A stretch of 64,000 bases of DNA. It comes from Bacillota bacterium. Lineage in GTDB: Bacteria; Bacillota; Bacilli; Alicyclobacillales; SLC66. Under the pieces are notes generated by a model. The model saw nothing but the letters and a program-made list of their open reading frames with translations, was not told the DNA's origin and did no database searches. How positions within the stretch are numbered: the stretch's first letter is position 1; every line of letters begins with the position of its first letter. A program made the position numbers and the translations under genes. This document shows, piece after piece, positions 25,019-32,145 of the stretch. The DNA lies in the NCBI GenBank assembly GCA_021821055.1, contig JAKACX010000003.1, positions 36,156-100,155 on the forward strand. Reading direction: 5' to 3'.

Positions 25019-25996
25019 TCATGGAGTCAACGCCGGGTCAATGAAATCCGTAAAGACAATCGGGTCCGTTTTCGATCCATCGGGATTCTGCGGCGGCGCC
25101 ACATAGCTCTGTCCCGTGGCGTACACCGTACCCTGGGCGTCCTTGACCTGGTACTGGATCTGGAGATTCTGCACGCCCGACACGTCGACCGACACCGCGG
25201 CGGGAGCGGATCCTCCCTGCATCCACGGCGTCTGCGCGAGCGTGACGCCGTCGCCGAGGAAGACGAGGCGCACGGTGCCATTGTAGTTCTTGCTGAGGTC
25301 ATCCACCGCAAACAGGCCCGTGAGTGTGCGGTACCGGCCGCCCAGGTTGTAGTCCAGGCCCGGGATCTTGGACGTCTGGCCGGGCATGATGCCCCATTCC
25401 ACAGTCGACGACCCTGGATACAGTTGGCCAATGACGGTCGCGGGCCACTGGTTGGTCAGCCGGCCGCCCGGGTACAGCGTCGTATTGGCGAAGTCCCCCA
25501 GCAGCGTCGACGGCGTCAGCGCGGTCAGCGCGGTGGCGCCCGCCGGCAGAGAAGATCCGGCAGCGGGCGCAAAGTTTACATTGCCCGCCGTGTCCACCGT
25601 GGTCTTGAGACCGGTCGCCTGCATGTAGGCGGCCGTCGTGGCCGGCACATCGGCGTACGACGTACCGTTCGTCACGCCGCCAGGCAGCGCCGTCCCGTTA
25701 TAGAAGACGCGGAGCGGCTGCGCGGACGGCGGCGCCGTCACCATGACCGCGGCGGGACTGTTCACCCACGCCACGTGCGCCCCGAGGGCGTGGGCAACGG
25801 TACTGATGGGAACATAGACATTGTAGTTGTAGATCATTGGCTGCGCCGTGACCGTGACGGGACGGCCGTTCAGCTGGATGCCAATATTGTCAAATTCGGC
25901 GCGCACCATCTGGACCCCGGTCGACGCGTACGATGCGCCCGCCCACAGCACGGCGCTCGTCGCGACGCCCAGGGCAACGCTCCATTTCGGTTTCAC
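25019..25996 (-). CDS. Secreted protein with copper-amine-oxidase-like stalk and NPCBM-like domain
   Basis: A 325-residue exported protein. Residues 1-25 are a signal peptide (basic start, VALGVATSAVLWAGASYA, cleavage after AYA/YAS). Residues 30-85 form a stalk module of the copper amine oxidase N-terminal type (VYVPISTVAHALGAHVAWVN). The C-terminal half (about 205-325) looks like an NPCBM/NEW2 carbohydrate-binding domain: KIPGLDYNLGGRYRTLTGLF, then VDVSGVQNLQIQYQVK. The GTG at 25996 has GGGAGG eight bases upstream. It is a paralogue of the next gene, 37 bases upstream, and probably in the same operon. A cell-surface glycan-binding role is inferred. Confidence 0.78.
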   Translation of the reverse strand: MKPKWSVALGVATSAVLWAGASYASTGVQMVRAEFDNIGIQLNGRPVTVTAQPMIYNYNVYVPISTVAHALGAHVAWVNSPAAVMVTAPPSAQPLRVFYNGTALPGGVTNGTSYADVPATTAAYMQATGLKTTVDTAGNVNFAPAAGSSLPAGATALTALTPSTLLGDFANTTLYPGGRLTNQWPATVIGQLYPGSSTVEWGIMPGQTSKIPGLDYNLGGRYRTLTGLFAVDDLSKNYNGTVRLVFLGDGVTLAQTPWMQGGSAPAAVSVDVSGVQNLQIQYQVKDAQGTVYATGQSYVAPPQNPDGSKTDPIVFTDFIDPALTP

Positions 25997-26033
25997 ACCA
26001 GACACCTCCCGATGGACCCGCGAAGACGCGCGG

Positions 26034-26984
26034 TCAGTGAACGTTCACATTCGCAAAGTCGATATTGACAGCGTAACCCGCGGGCATGGACTGCCCCATC
26101 GCATACACCTTCGCGCCAATCTTGACGGAAAAGCCGATGGTCAACAACCTGACCCCCGACACATCCACGCTCACCGGCGCCGCCGGTTGGTGCAGGCCCA
26201 TCCAGGGCGACTGGTACAACTGCTTGCCGTTCCCCGATACCGTCAGTTGGACCTGCTCCTTGCCGTCCGACGCGTCGTCAAGCCCAAAATTGCCCGTGAG
26301 TTGCGAGTAGTGGCCCTGCAGATTGTACTCCACGCCAGGCACCTGTGAACCGCCCTTTGTCGAAGACGACCACACCAGGCTGTTCGCGTTCGGATACGGC
26401 ACCCCGTCGATGCGGGGCGCCCCGTCAGCCCAGCCGTAGGTCGGTCCCGCGAGTTGCGGGTGGAGCATCGCGTATGCTCCGTAGTCGCGGACGTCGTAGA
26501 ACGCCTGGATCGGCATGCCTGTCGACGGACCGCGGCCGATGTACGCGACGCGCTGGGCGTAGTTCACGTAGTACGGCTCATTTAGCGCTGTCGCAAGAGC
26601 AAAGGCGGACACATACGGATAGCCGCGGTAGTATGCGGTTTGGGTTCCGTTATACACGGGAAGACCGGCGTAATCCATGTTCCCTCGGCGGATCGTGGCG
26701 GGAGGATTCGCGGTCAGTTCCACCTGGCGTTTGGCGTTGTTCCAGGCGACCGACGCCCCCAGGCCATGAGCCACCGTGCTCACCGGCACGTAGACATTGT
26801 GATTGAAGATAAAGGGCTGCGCCGCTGTGTTGATGGTCGTGCCATTCGTGAGCAGCTTGATGTTGGCATAATGCGCGGCAATCGTCATCATGCCCGTGTT
26901 GGCGTACGTCAGACCGCCGAAACAGAGCGCTCCAATGCCGAGACCGGTTACGTACCCCGACAACGTCCGCTTCCATTTTTTCAT
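26034..26984 (-). CDS. Paralogous secreted stalk/NPCBM-like protein
   Basis: A 316-residue paralogue of the downstream gene. Features are a basic N-terminus MKKWKRTLSGY, a signal peptide ending near TYANTG, a stalk module (VYVPVSTVAHGLGASVAWNN) and a C-terminal NPCBM-like domain (QVPGVEYNLQGHYSQLTGNF; VDVSGVRLLTIGFSVKI). The middle is rich in Tyr (YNGTQTAYYRGYPYV, YVNYAQRVAYIG). ATG at 26984 follows GGAGGG. It has its own upstream promoter candidate at 27023-27051, transcribed away from the cold-shock gene. Both proteins conserve the stalk and the domain but differ in the middle, suggesting duplication followed by divergence of ligand. Confidence 0.78.
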   Translation of the reverse strand: MKKWKRTLSGYVTGLGIGALCFGGLTYANTGMMTIAAHYANIKLLTNGTTINTAAQPFIFNHNVYVPVSTVAHGLGASVAWNNAKRQVELTANPPATIRRGNMDYAGLPVYNGTQTAYYRGYPYVSAFALATALNEPYYVNYAQRVAYIGRGPSTGMPIQAFYDVRDYGAYAMLHPQLAGPTYGWADGAPRIDGVPYPNANSLVWSSSTKGGSQVPGVEYNLQGHYSQLTGNFGLDDASDGKEQVQLTVSGNGKQLYQSPWMGLHQPAAPVSVDVSGVRLLTIGFSVKIGAKVYAMGQSMPAGYAVNIDFANVNVH

Positions 26985-27022
26985 TGCGCCAGTTCCCTCC
27001 TCCGGCCGACAAGTCATGTCCT

Positions 27023-27051
27023 ATGATACTGGTTTGCAGCAGAGGCGACAA
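27023..27051 (-). promoter_or_regulatory. Probable promoter of the stalk/NPCBM pair
   Basis: Minus-strand TTGTCG (27046-27051), a 17-base gap, then TATCAT (27023-27028). It lies 39 bases before the ATG at 26984. Confidence 0.5.
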
Positions 27052-27107
27052 TGTCAATATTGGTCACCAGCGCCATGTCCGCCGTCGCGCGAAGTGTCAG
27101 AAATCGT

Positions 27108-27137
27108 TTGACATCTGAAGCGGCATGGTGCTATGCT
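27108..27137 (+). promoter_or_regulatory. Probable promoter of the cold-shock gene
   Basis: TTGACA (27108-27113) and TATGCT (27132-27137) are 18 bases apart. About 50 bases of leader precede the GTG at 27193, as is usual for cold-shock mRNAs. Confidence 0.6.
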
Positions 27138-27192
27138 ACAAATGCACACTAATTAGTAAGTACGCCTGTACTACTGTAGGGGGACTCAGACA

Positions 27193-27390
27193 GTGCAAGG
27201 AACTGTGAAGTGGTTCAACGGCGAAAAGGGCTACGGCTTCATTCGTGTGGATGGCGGCAACGACGTGTTCGTCCATTATACCGCGATCAACGGAGACGGC
27301 TACCGTACGCTTGAAGAAGGACAACAGGTAGAATTCGATATCGTGGAAGGTCAACGCGGCCCCCAAGCGGCGAACGTCACCAAGCTCTGA
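27193..27390 (+). CDS. Cold-shock protein (CspA family)
   Basis: A 65-residue single cold-shock domain that binds single-stranded RNA and DNA. The RNP-1 motif KGYGFIRV and the RNP-2 motif VFVHYTAI are both present, and the protein begins [17 protein letters not shown]. Start GTG at 27193 after TAGGGGG. The gene is monocistronic, with a promoter upstream and a strong terminator downstream at 27469-27502. It sits between genes for surface proteins, with no functional link implied. Unlike many family members, the N-terminus begins directly with MQGTVKWFN. Confidence 0.96.
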   Translation: MQGTVKWFNGEKGYGFIRVDGGNDVFVHYTAINGDGYRTLEEGQQVEFDIVEGQRGPQAANVTKL

Positions 27391-27468
27391 GAATATCTTA
27401 CACCTTACGCGATCCTGGCGATGGGCTCATGAAGCCTGTCGTCTTTTTTGTGCGCCCGCACCCACCTG

Positions 27469-27502
27469 AAAAAGGGACGGCGCATGGGCGCCGTCCCTTT
27501 TT
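27469..27502. terminator. Bidirectional terminator
   Basis: AAAAAGGGACGGCGC (27469-27483) and GCGCCGTCCCTTTTT (27488-27502) form a perfect 15-bp stem with a 4-base loop. It has a T-run on both strands. It serves the cold-shock gene and the convergent gene ending at 27562. Confidence 0.92.
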
Positions 27503-27561
27503 GCCTTTGACCGGTCGGTCGCGGGCCCTGTCGCCAGCGGCTCACTCCACTGGTCAAGGAC

Positions 27562-29115
27562 TCAATACGTGAATTGCGCCTGCGTGTTCGTCACGCTCGT
27601 GCCAGCCACTGTCGCGACGATCGCGTCGACCACATCACCATCATTGTCCGCAGTGCTGCTCGACGTGTAGTCGACTGTCGCCTGGCCGTTTGCCCCGGTC
27701 GGCAACTGCGTCACCGAAAGCGTCCCCGCCGCCTCGGAGGTCTCAGCCTGTGCCTCGGCCGACGTTCCCACGGATTGGCGAACCGAGAAGTTGACCATGG
27801 CGTTCGGCACCACATTGCCATACTGGTCCTTCACCGTGTACGTGACCGCCGACATCTGCGATGCGCCGACACCCGCCGCGGTCGTCGTCGAACTGGTGAT
27901 GCTGTAAGCCGCACCCGGATTGACCGTCAAGTCAAACTGCGGCCCGCTCACCGTTGTCCCGCCCGCGACAACGGAGATCGGCGCGCTGTCCGCCGCCGTG
28001 GTCGGCTGCAGTGTGACGCTGAACGCGCCGTTCGCGGCCGTCTGCGTCTGCGCGGAGACACCGTCCACGGTTACCGTGACGGGTGCGCCCGGAATGGCGG
28101 CGTCCGACGTGCTGTAAACAGAACCGGACACCGTGACATTCTGGCCAGCGGTGATCGTCCCTTGCGAAACCGACAGCGTGCTGTAGGACGGCGATACGCC
28201 CGAACCGCTCGGCGGCGTCGGCGTCACCGTCGTCAGCGTGCTCAGATACGCGCCGATATTCGTCAAACCGTGCAGCAACTCCACGCTCGCTTCATTGTAC
28301 GATCTCAACAGCGTCCAAAGAACGTGGGCGTTCTGTGGAGACACCTGGCCGCTGGAATCAGACTGGATGGCCGCCTCGACCCGCGCGTACAGCGCCGCGT
28401 AGCGCCCCTCGGCCGTCTGCAGCTTTGCCTGCATCTGTTGCAGGGACTTCGCGTCTCCACCGGACAGCGAATTCTCCATGTGGCCCAGGCCAAACGCGTG
28501 CAGGATGGCGTTCATCCACGCGACCGCGGCATGGTTGTGATCATCGCCCTTGCCGTGGTCGTCCTGGTGCTGCCGATCTGACGACCGGCTCGTATGCGCC
28601 TTGAGTTCAGAGATCAACTCTTTGACGTGCGAGACGAGGGAACGCAACTGCCCGGGCGACTTCACGGACGACATCTGCGCGATGTCGGCCTGAATCTGTT
28701 GCTCGATGGCCACGTCCGCCGCTGAATTCGCCTGCGGTTGCGCACTGGCCGTCGCGCTCATCTGGATGGCCGCCGCGAGTTCCGTCTGCACTTTCTGCTC
28801 GAGCGCCTGGATGGGCGGGTTGTAGTATGCCGCCGCCTTGCTCAATCCGGCCACGATGGCCTGCACCCGCACCTGAAAGCCAATCTTCTCGCCGTGATCC
28901 CCGCGATCGTGTTCCTTGTGGCTCTTGTATTTGTGATCATTCTGCTGCTGTTGGCCGTGCTGCTGTTGGCCGTGCTCATGTTGACTCTGGCCATGCTCAT
29001 GTTGACTCTGGCCGTGATGGCCCGAGTCGGCCATCGCGAATCCTGGCGCCAACGCCATCGTCATCGTAAGTGCTGCCGCCGCCGTCAAACCTGCCTTGCG
29101 CATTTTCCCGTTCAT
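27562..29115 (-). CDS. Secreted His/Gln-rich protein with helical and Ig-like domains
   Basis: A 517-residue exported protein. The signal peptide (TAAAALTMTMALAPGFAMA) is followed by a His/Gln-rich tract of about 50 residues with direct repeats (HGQSQHEHGQSQHEHGQQQ), a metal-binding-like composition. Residues 75-290 are predicted helical, with a second His/Asp patch (DDHGKGDDHNHAA). The last 200 residues look like two bacterial Ig-like (Big) modules (TITAGQNVTVSGSVYSTSDA; YTVKDQYGNVVPNAMVNFSV). I do not recognise the family. ATG at 29115 after GGGGAGGA. It has no SLH or sortase signal, so it may be released or held through the Ig-like domains. A nickel, zinc or copper binding role is only a guess. 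Confidence 0.72.
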   Translation of the reverse strand: MNGKMRKAGLTAAAALTMTMALAPGFAMADSGHHGQSQHEHGQSQHEHGQQQHGQQQQNDHKYKSHKEHDRGDHGEKIGFQVRVQAIVAGLSKAAAYYNPPIQALEQKVQTELAAAIQMSATASAQPQANSAADVAIEQQIQADIAQMSSVKSPGQLRSLVSHVKELISELKAHTSRSSDRQHQDDHGKGDDHNHAAVAWMNAILHAFGLGHMENSLSGGDAKSLQQMQAKLQTAEGRYAALYARVEAAIQSDSSGQVSPQNAHVLWTLLRSYNEASVELLHGLTNIGAYLSTLTTVTPTPPSGSGVSPSYSTLSVSQGTITAGQNVTVSGSVYSTSDAAIPGAPVTVTVDGVSAQTQTAANGAFSVTLQPTTAADSAPISVVAGGTTVSGPQFDLTVNPGAAYSITSSTTTAAGVGASQMSAVTYTVKDQYGNVVPNAMVNFSVRQSVGTSAEAQAETSEAAGTLSVTQLPTGANGQATVDYTSSSTADNDGDVVDAIVATVAGTSVTNTQAQFTY

Positions 29116-29537
29116 GAAAGTATGTCCTCCCCCTTTTGCGCCCAGTTCCATGAACTGGTGCGCATGTGTCGGCCACGCCAACGAATCTCCCACGTCCGCC
29201 CTGTGCTGTGGAGCGCGCTGCTGGCGGTGCATGTGCAGTGTCTCGGCAAGAACGTCTCGTCACAAGCATTCGCTGGAGGCCAATAGTTTGTGTCGGTCGA
29301 ATGATAAAAATATTTCTGCGCCGTAGCGCGGGCCCGCCGCCCCACCCGATTATTCGCGTCACCTTTATCTATTGATGCACTTCGGGCGCCGATTCACCGT
29401 CTAAGGAAACTATCATACTCAGATTCCATTTATTGAGTTTTCGCTTTCGTATGTCTATGATGATGGAGTGGTTGTCCTTGTGCAAACTCTCACAGCCTAT
29501 CTGCTCCAATTTCATTCGACTCGGGGAGGGATTTTCG
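29116..29537. other. Divergent intergenic region of surface-protein genes
   Basis: This 422-base gap separates the divergent genes 27562-29115 and 29538-31109. It holds the plus-strand promoter listed at 29433-29461. For the minus strand I found no convincing promoter. No gene is supported; short frames here have no family features. Confidence 0.6.
29433..29461 (+). promoter_or_regulatory. Probable sigma-A promoter of the Thr-Pro-linker protein gene
   Basis: TTGAGT (29433-29438), exactly 17 bases, then TATGAT (29456-29461). The ATG lies 77 bases downstream at 29538. Confidence 0.65.
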
Positions 29538-31109
29538 ATGCAGAACAAGCAGCATCCACCCAGACGGCTGCTGTCGCGGCACGCTGCGGTTTCCATTGCA
29601 CTCTCTGTCACTCTGCCCACGCTCGTCATCGCTCCCGCTGCATTCGCTGCAACAACCACCAGCGGGTCGATGTACCCGAACACGACCATCAACGGCACCG
29701 TTGGAGTCGCGTTCAGCGGGGTATCGCTGAGCAATTTCATCACCGGCGGGACGTCGCCATACGTGTGGTCCGTTCCGAAAATCGCGGGCACAGCCCCATC
29801 TGTGGTCGGCAGCGTGTATTCGAGCGCCACGCCGCAGACTGGCTCAGTGGTCGGCACGGTCTACGGGGTTCCGACCATGTTGGGCGCACCTTCAGCGACC
29901 TCTACGGTGACCGACAACGTGTACCAGCACAGCGTAACGGGCAATGTCTACGCGCTGTCGGGCGGCCCTACCGGCATCATGGTGTGGAGCGACGGCAACA
30001 TCTCGGGCACCCCTGCTTCTGCCAATACGATTCCGTTTGAGGGCGCCGTGACGGACGCAACCAACCACATGCTGAACGGGATGTATTCGCTCAAGATCGT
30101 TTCAGCGCCGTCGACCGTCACGACACCGACGACGACACCGACAACGACGCCTACGACAACGACGCCTACGACAACGCCGACCACCACACCGACCACCAAT
30201 CCATACGGCACACAGAGCTTCCAGACCACCGTGAACTCTTCCGCGTTTTCGCAAACCCTCACGACACTCGCCATCGCGTCAACTGGTGGAACGGTGAGCG
30301 CCCACACGACAAACAGTTCGATCAATGTCACCGTCGCGTCAGGCGCGTTTACCACCAGCCAGAATGTCACGGTCAGCCAGGCTCCCACGTCCACCGTGCA
30401 GGCGGGCATGCCGAGCGGCCAGACCGCAGTTGACGCGTTCGGTTTGAATTTCGGCGGAGCCACCCCGACGACGCCGGTCACGCTGTCCATCAGCAACAAG
30501 GCCATACCAACCTCGGCCCTCGTCTACCAGGTGCAGTCCAACGGCATGTGGACCCCCATTCCCGCTCAGGTGAGCAACGGGAAGCTGACGGTATCGGTCA
30601 CCAGCGCGCAGGACATCGTCATTGCCAACCCGCAGCTCGCGACCACGAACAGGCAGATCCTGTGGAATGGCCAACGCGAACAGACTGCACACGGATTTGT
30701 CGCCAAAGACCCGGCCAGCGGGGTCATGACGACGTACATGCCGATCTGGTATCTGATGCAAGTGCTCAAGAGTCAGAACATAACAAGCTCGTGGAACGGG
30801 AAAGTGTGGAACATGACGACGACAGGCTCGACGTTTACCCCGAGCCTGACCAACGCCACGCCGGGCAACGGAACCTACCAGATTGAAATCAATGGTCAAC
30901 TTGTCCAAAATGCCTACGGTCAGATTGCCGTCGATCCTGCGCATGGCAACAAGACAACGTACATGCCGATCTACTGGGTATTCCAGGCGCTCAGCCACCT
31001 CGGCTTGCACAGCACGTGGAACGGGGCATCCTGGAGCATCACGACGCCCACCTCCTCCTCTTCGTCCACGTCAGCCACGTCAGCCACGTCGACCACGTCG
31101 ACGACCTGA
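29538..31109 (+). CDS. Secreted surface protein with Thr-Pro linker and stalk-like C-terminus
   Basis: A 523-residue exported protein. After a basic start and signal peptide (SIALSVTLPTLVIAPAAFA), residues about 40-190 form an unknown domain beginning TTTSGSMYPNTTINGTVGVA with a putative-Ig-like FITGGTSPYVWSVP and repeated VGSVYSS / VTGNVYALS turns. A Thr-Pro linker of about 35 residues follows, then a beta-rich domain (about 235-360). Two short modules, MTTYMPIWYLMQVLK and KTTYMPIYWVFQALS, resemble copper-amine-oxidase stalk repeats. The end is Ser/Thr/Ala-rich. GGGGAGGG precedes the ATG. Its paralogue is 37901-39523, and the two flank the S-layer gene. Confidence 0.75.
   Translation: MQNKQHPPRRLLSRHAAVSIALSVTLPTLVIAPAAFAATTTSGSMYPNTTINGTVGVAFSGVSLSNFITGGTSPYVWSVPKIAGTAPSVVGSVYSSATPQTGSVVGTVYGVPTMLGAPSATSTVTDNVYQHSVTGNVYALSGGPTGIMVWSDGNISGTPASANTIPFEGAVTDATNHMLNGMYSLKIVSAPSTVTTPTTTPTTTPTTTTPTTTPTTTPTTNPYGTQSFQTTVNSSAFSQTLTTLAIASTGGTVSAHTTNSSINVTVASGAFTTSQNVTVSQAPTSTVQAGMPSGQTAVDAFGLNFGGATPTTPVTLSISNKAIPTSALVYQVQSNGMWTPIPAQVSNGKLTVSVTSAQDIVIANPQLATTNRQILWNGQREQTAHGFVAKDPASGVMTTYMPIWYLMQVLKSQNITSSWNGKVWNMTTTGSTFTPSLTNATPGNGTYQIEINGQLVQNAYGQIAVDPAHGNKTTYMPIYWVFQALSHLGLHSTWNGASWSITTPTSSSSSTSATSATSTTSTT
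30118..30205 (+). repeat. Thr-Pro coding tandem repeat
   Basis: Imperfect repeats of ACGACACCG-type 9-12 base units encode the TTPTTTPTTTP linker of the gene 29538-31109. Such linkers in secreted proteins are often O-glycosylated. Confidence 0.8.
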
Positions 31110-31163
31110 CGCTGATCCTATCCCGGGATTAACCGGGCCGCCACATCGCCGGTCGACGCATCA

Positions 31164-31202
31164 CGCAGAGAAAAGGCCGCGCCACGCGGCCTTTTCTCTG
31201 CG
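31164..31202 (+). terminator. Strong terminator after the Thr-Pro-linker gene
   Basis: CGCAGAGAAAAGGCCGCG (31164-31181) is perfectly complementary to CGCGGCCTTTTCTCTGCG (31185-31202), an 18-bp stem with a 3-base loop and an internal T-tract. It lies 55 bases after the stop at 31109. Confidence 0.85.
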
Positions 31203-32073
31203 TGCGCGATTCTGTACGTATGGTCGCAGCACCCTCAGCAGCACCCTCAGCAGCACCAGAATTCTGCGACGACATGCGACAGTCAATCAAGTCAATACCT
31301 CACATCCAGGTTGCACGGCGTCGGTCGTGGTTTCGGTTCCGGGATCGGTCCCGAGGCCAGTGTCCCGGGGTCCGATTTGATGCGAGAAATTAGTTCACGC
31401 GGTAACTGAAGGAGTCCACAAGCCCGCCACGGAGACCCCCACGGGACGGATTCCAGCGGGCGCCTTTCGTCACTGTTTGGAAGTCTAAATTCCGAAGCGG
31501 GGAAAGACTCTCCTCACAGCACACAATGGAACCACCGACGAAGAGCGGCGCGTATGCGGTGAGCGACGCATCCACCAATCACCTTCGTCCCATGCCAGAA
31601 TGAGCGCGATCGCGTCGTGCGCGACGCCGAATTCGCGAGTCGGTGCATGAACGTCATTCCCCGCAGGATTCCCAGCGGGATTCACAGCGGGATTCCGATC
31701 GCATTCCCGGCGAGTCCAGACAGACGGGTGACCGCGCCTTTTCGGTGCGGCATCCGGTTTGAGGGATCTTGGAAGGTGCTGGAGAAGCATGATTGACGCT
31801 TGGCTTGGCAGACGACACAAGACCTGAAATTGTGCTTATAGTTCCTTTTATTACTAATTTCGAGCGATTTAGCGATAGGATTTGGGCCTATTTCCGAAAT
31901 AGAACTCGAAATGACATCTAATATGTAATTTATTGGGTGGCATAAGCCCAATTACTTGTGTTATCTCGGCAGCGACCATACCGCGCATCGCGCGCACCGT
32001 ACCCGCGCACCCCGCGCACCGTACCCGCGCACCCCGCGCACCGTACGCGCGCACCGCATGCCAGACAGAACGA
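31203..32073. other. Long intergenic region without a supportable gene
   Basis: This stretch between a terminator and the S-layer gene holds short repeats and no recognisable protein. Three GCGGGATTC-like copies lie near 31670-31695, and a CAGCACCCT triplet repeat near 31231-31258. Around 31810-31965 the DNA turns A+T-rich and can fold: TTTCGAG/CTCGAAA (31858-31864 with 31905-31911) encloses ATAGG/CCTAT, and ATTGGG/CCCAAT (31932-31952) follows. It ends in a 22-bp repeat array. Short open frames on both strands lack family features, so I did not call genes. It may be a remnant of an older mobile region or contain a small RNA. Confidence 0.55.
31992..32057. repeat. Three 22-bp tandem repeats
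   Basis: Two identical units begin GCGCACCGTACCCGCGCACC and end CC (31992-32013, 32014-32035). A third diverged copy is 32036-32057. Each unit itself contains two GCGCACC halves. The array sits just before the S-layer terminator. No spacers, so not a CRISPR array. Confidence 0.85.
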
Positions 32074-32096
32074 GCGGCCCCCAACGAGGGGACCGC
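32074..32096 (-). terminator. Possible terminator of the S-layer gene
   Basis: GCGGCCCCC (32074-32082) pairs with GGGGACCGC (32088-32096) with one mismatch and a 5-base loop, about 50 bases past the S-layer stop. The U-tract is poor. Confidence 0.42.
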
Positions 32097-32145
32097 CCGC
32101 ACCACGCCACATCTGTTGCCTTGCCCTACCTTGCCCTGCTCCGGA

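Noticed and set aside
24817-25044. Plus-strand 75-codon frame
   Set aside because: Lies opposite the c-di-GMP aptamer and its promoter; explained by the structured RNA.
31390-31820. Two short minus-strand frames as small genes
   Set aside because: No ribosome site or family feature, overlapping in different frames, and the codon pattern is not convincing.
31992-32057. CRISPR-like array
   Set aside because: Three abutting 22-bp units without spacers and no cas genes.
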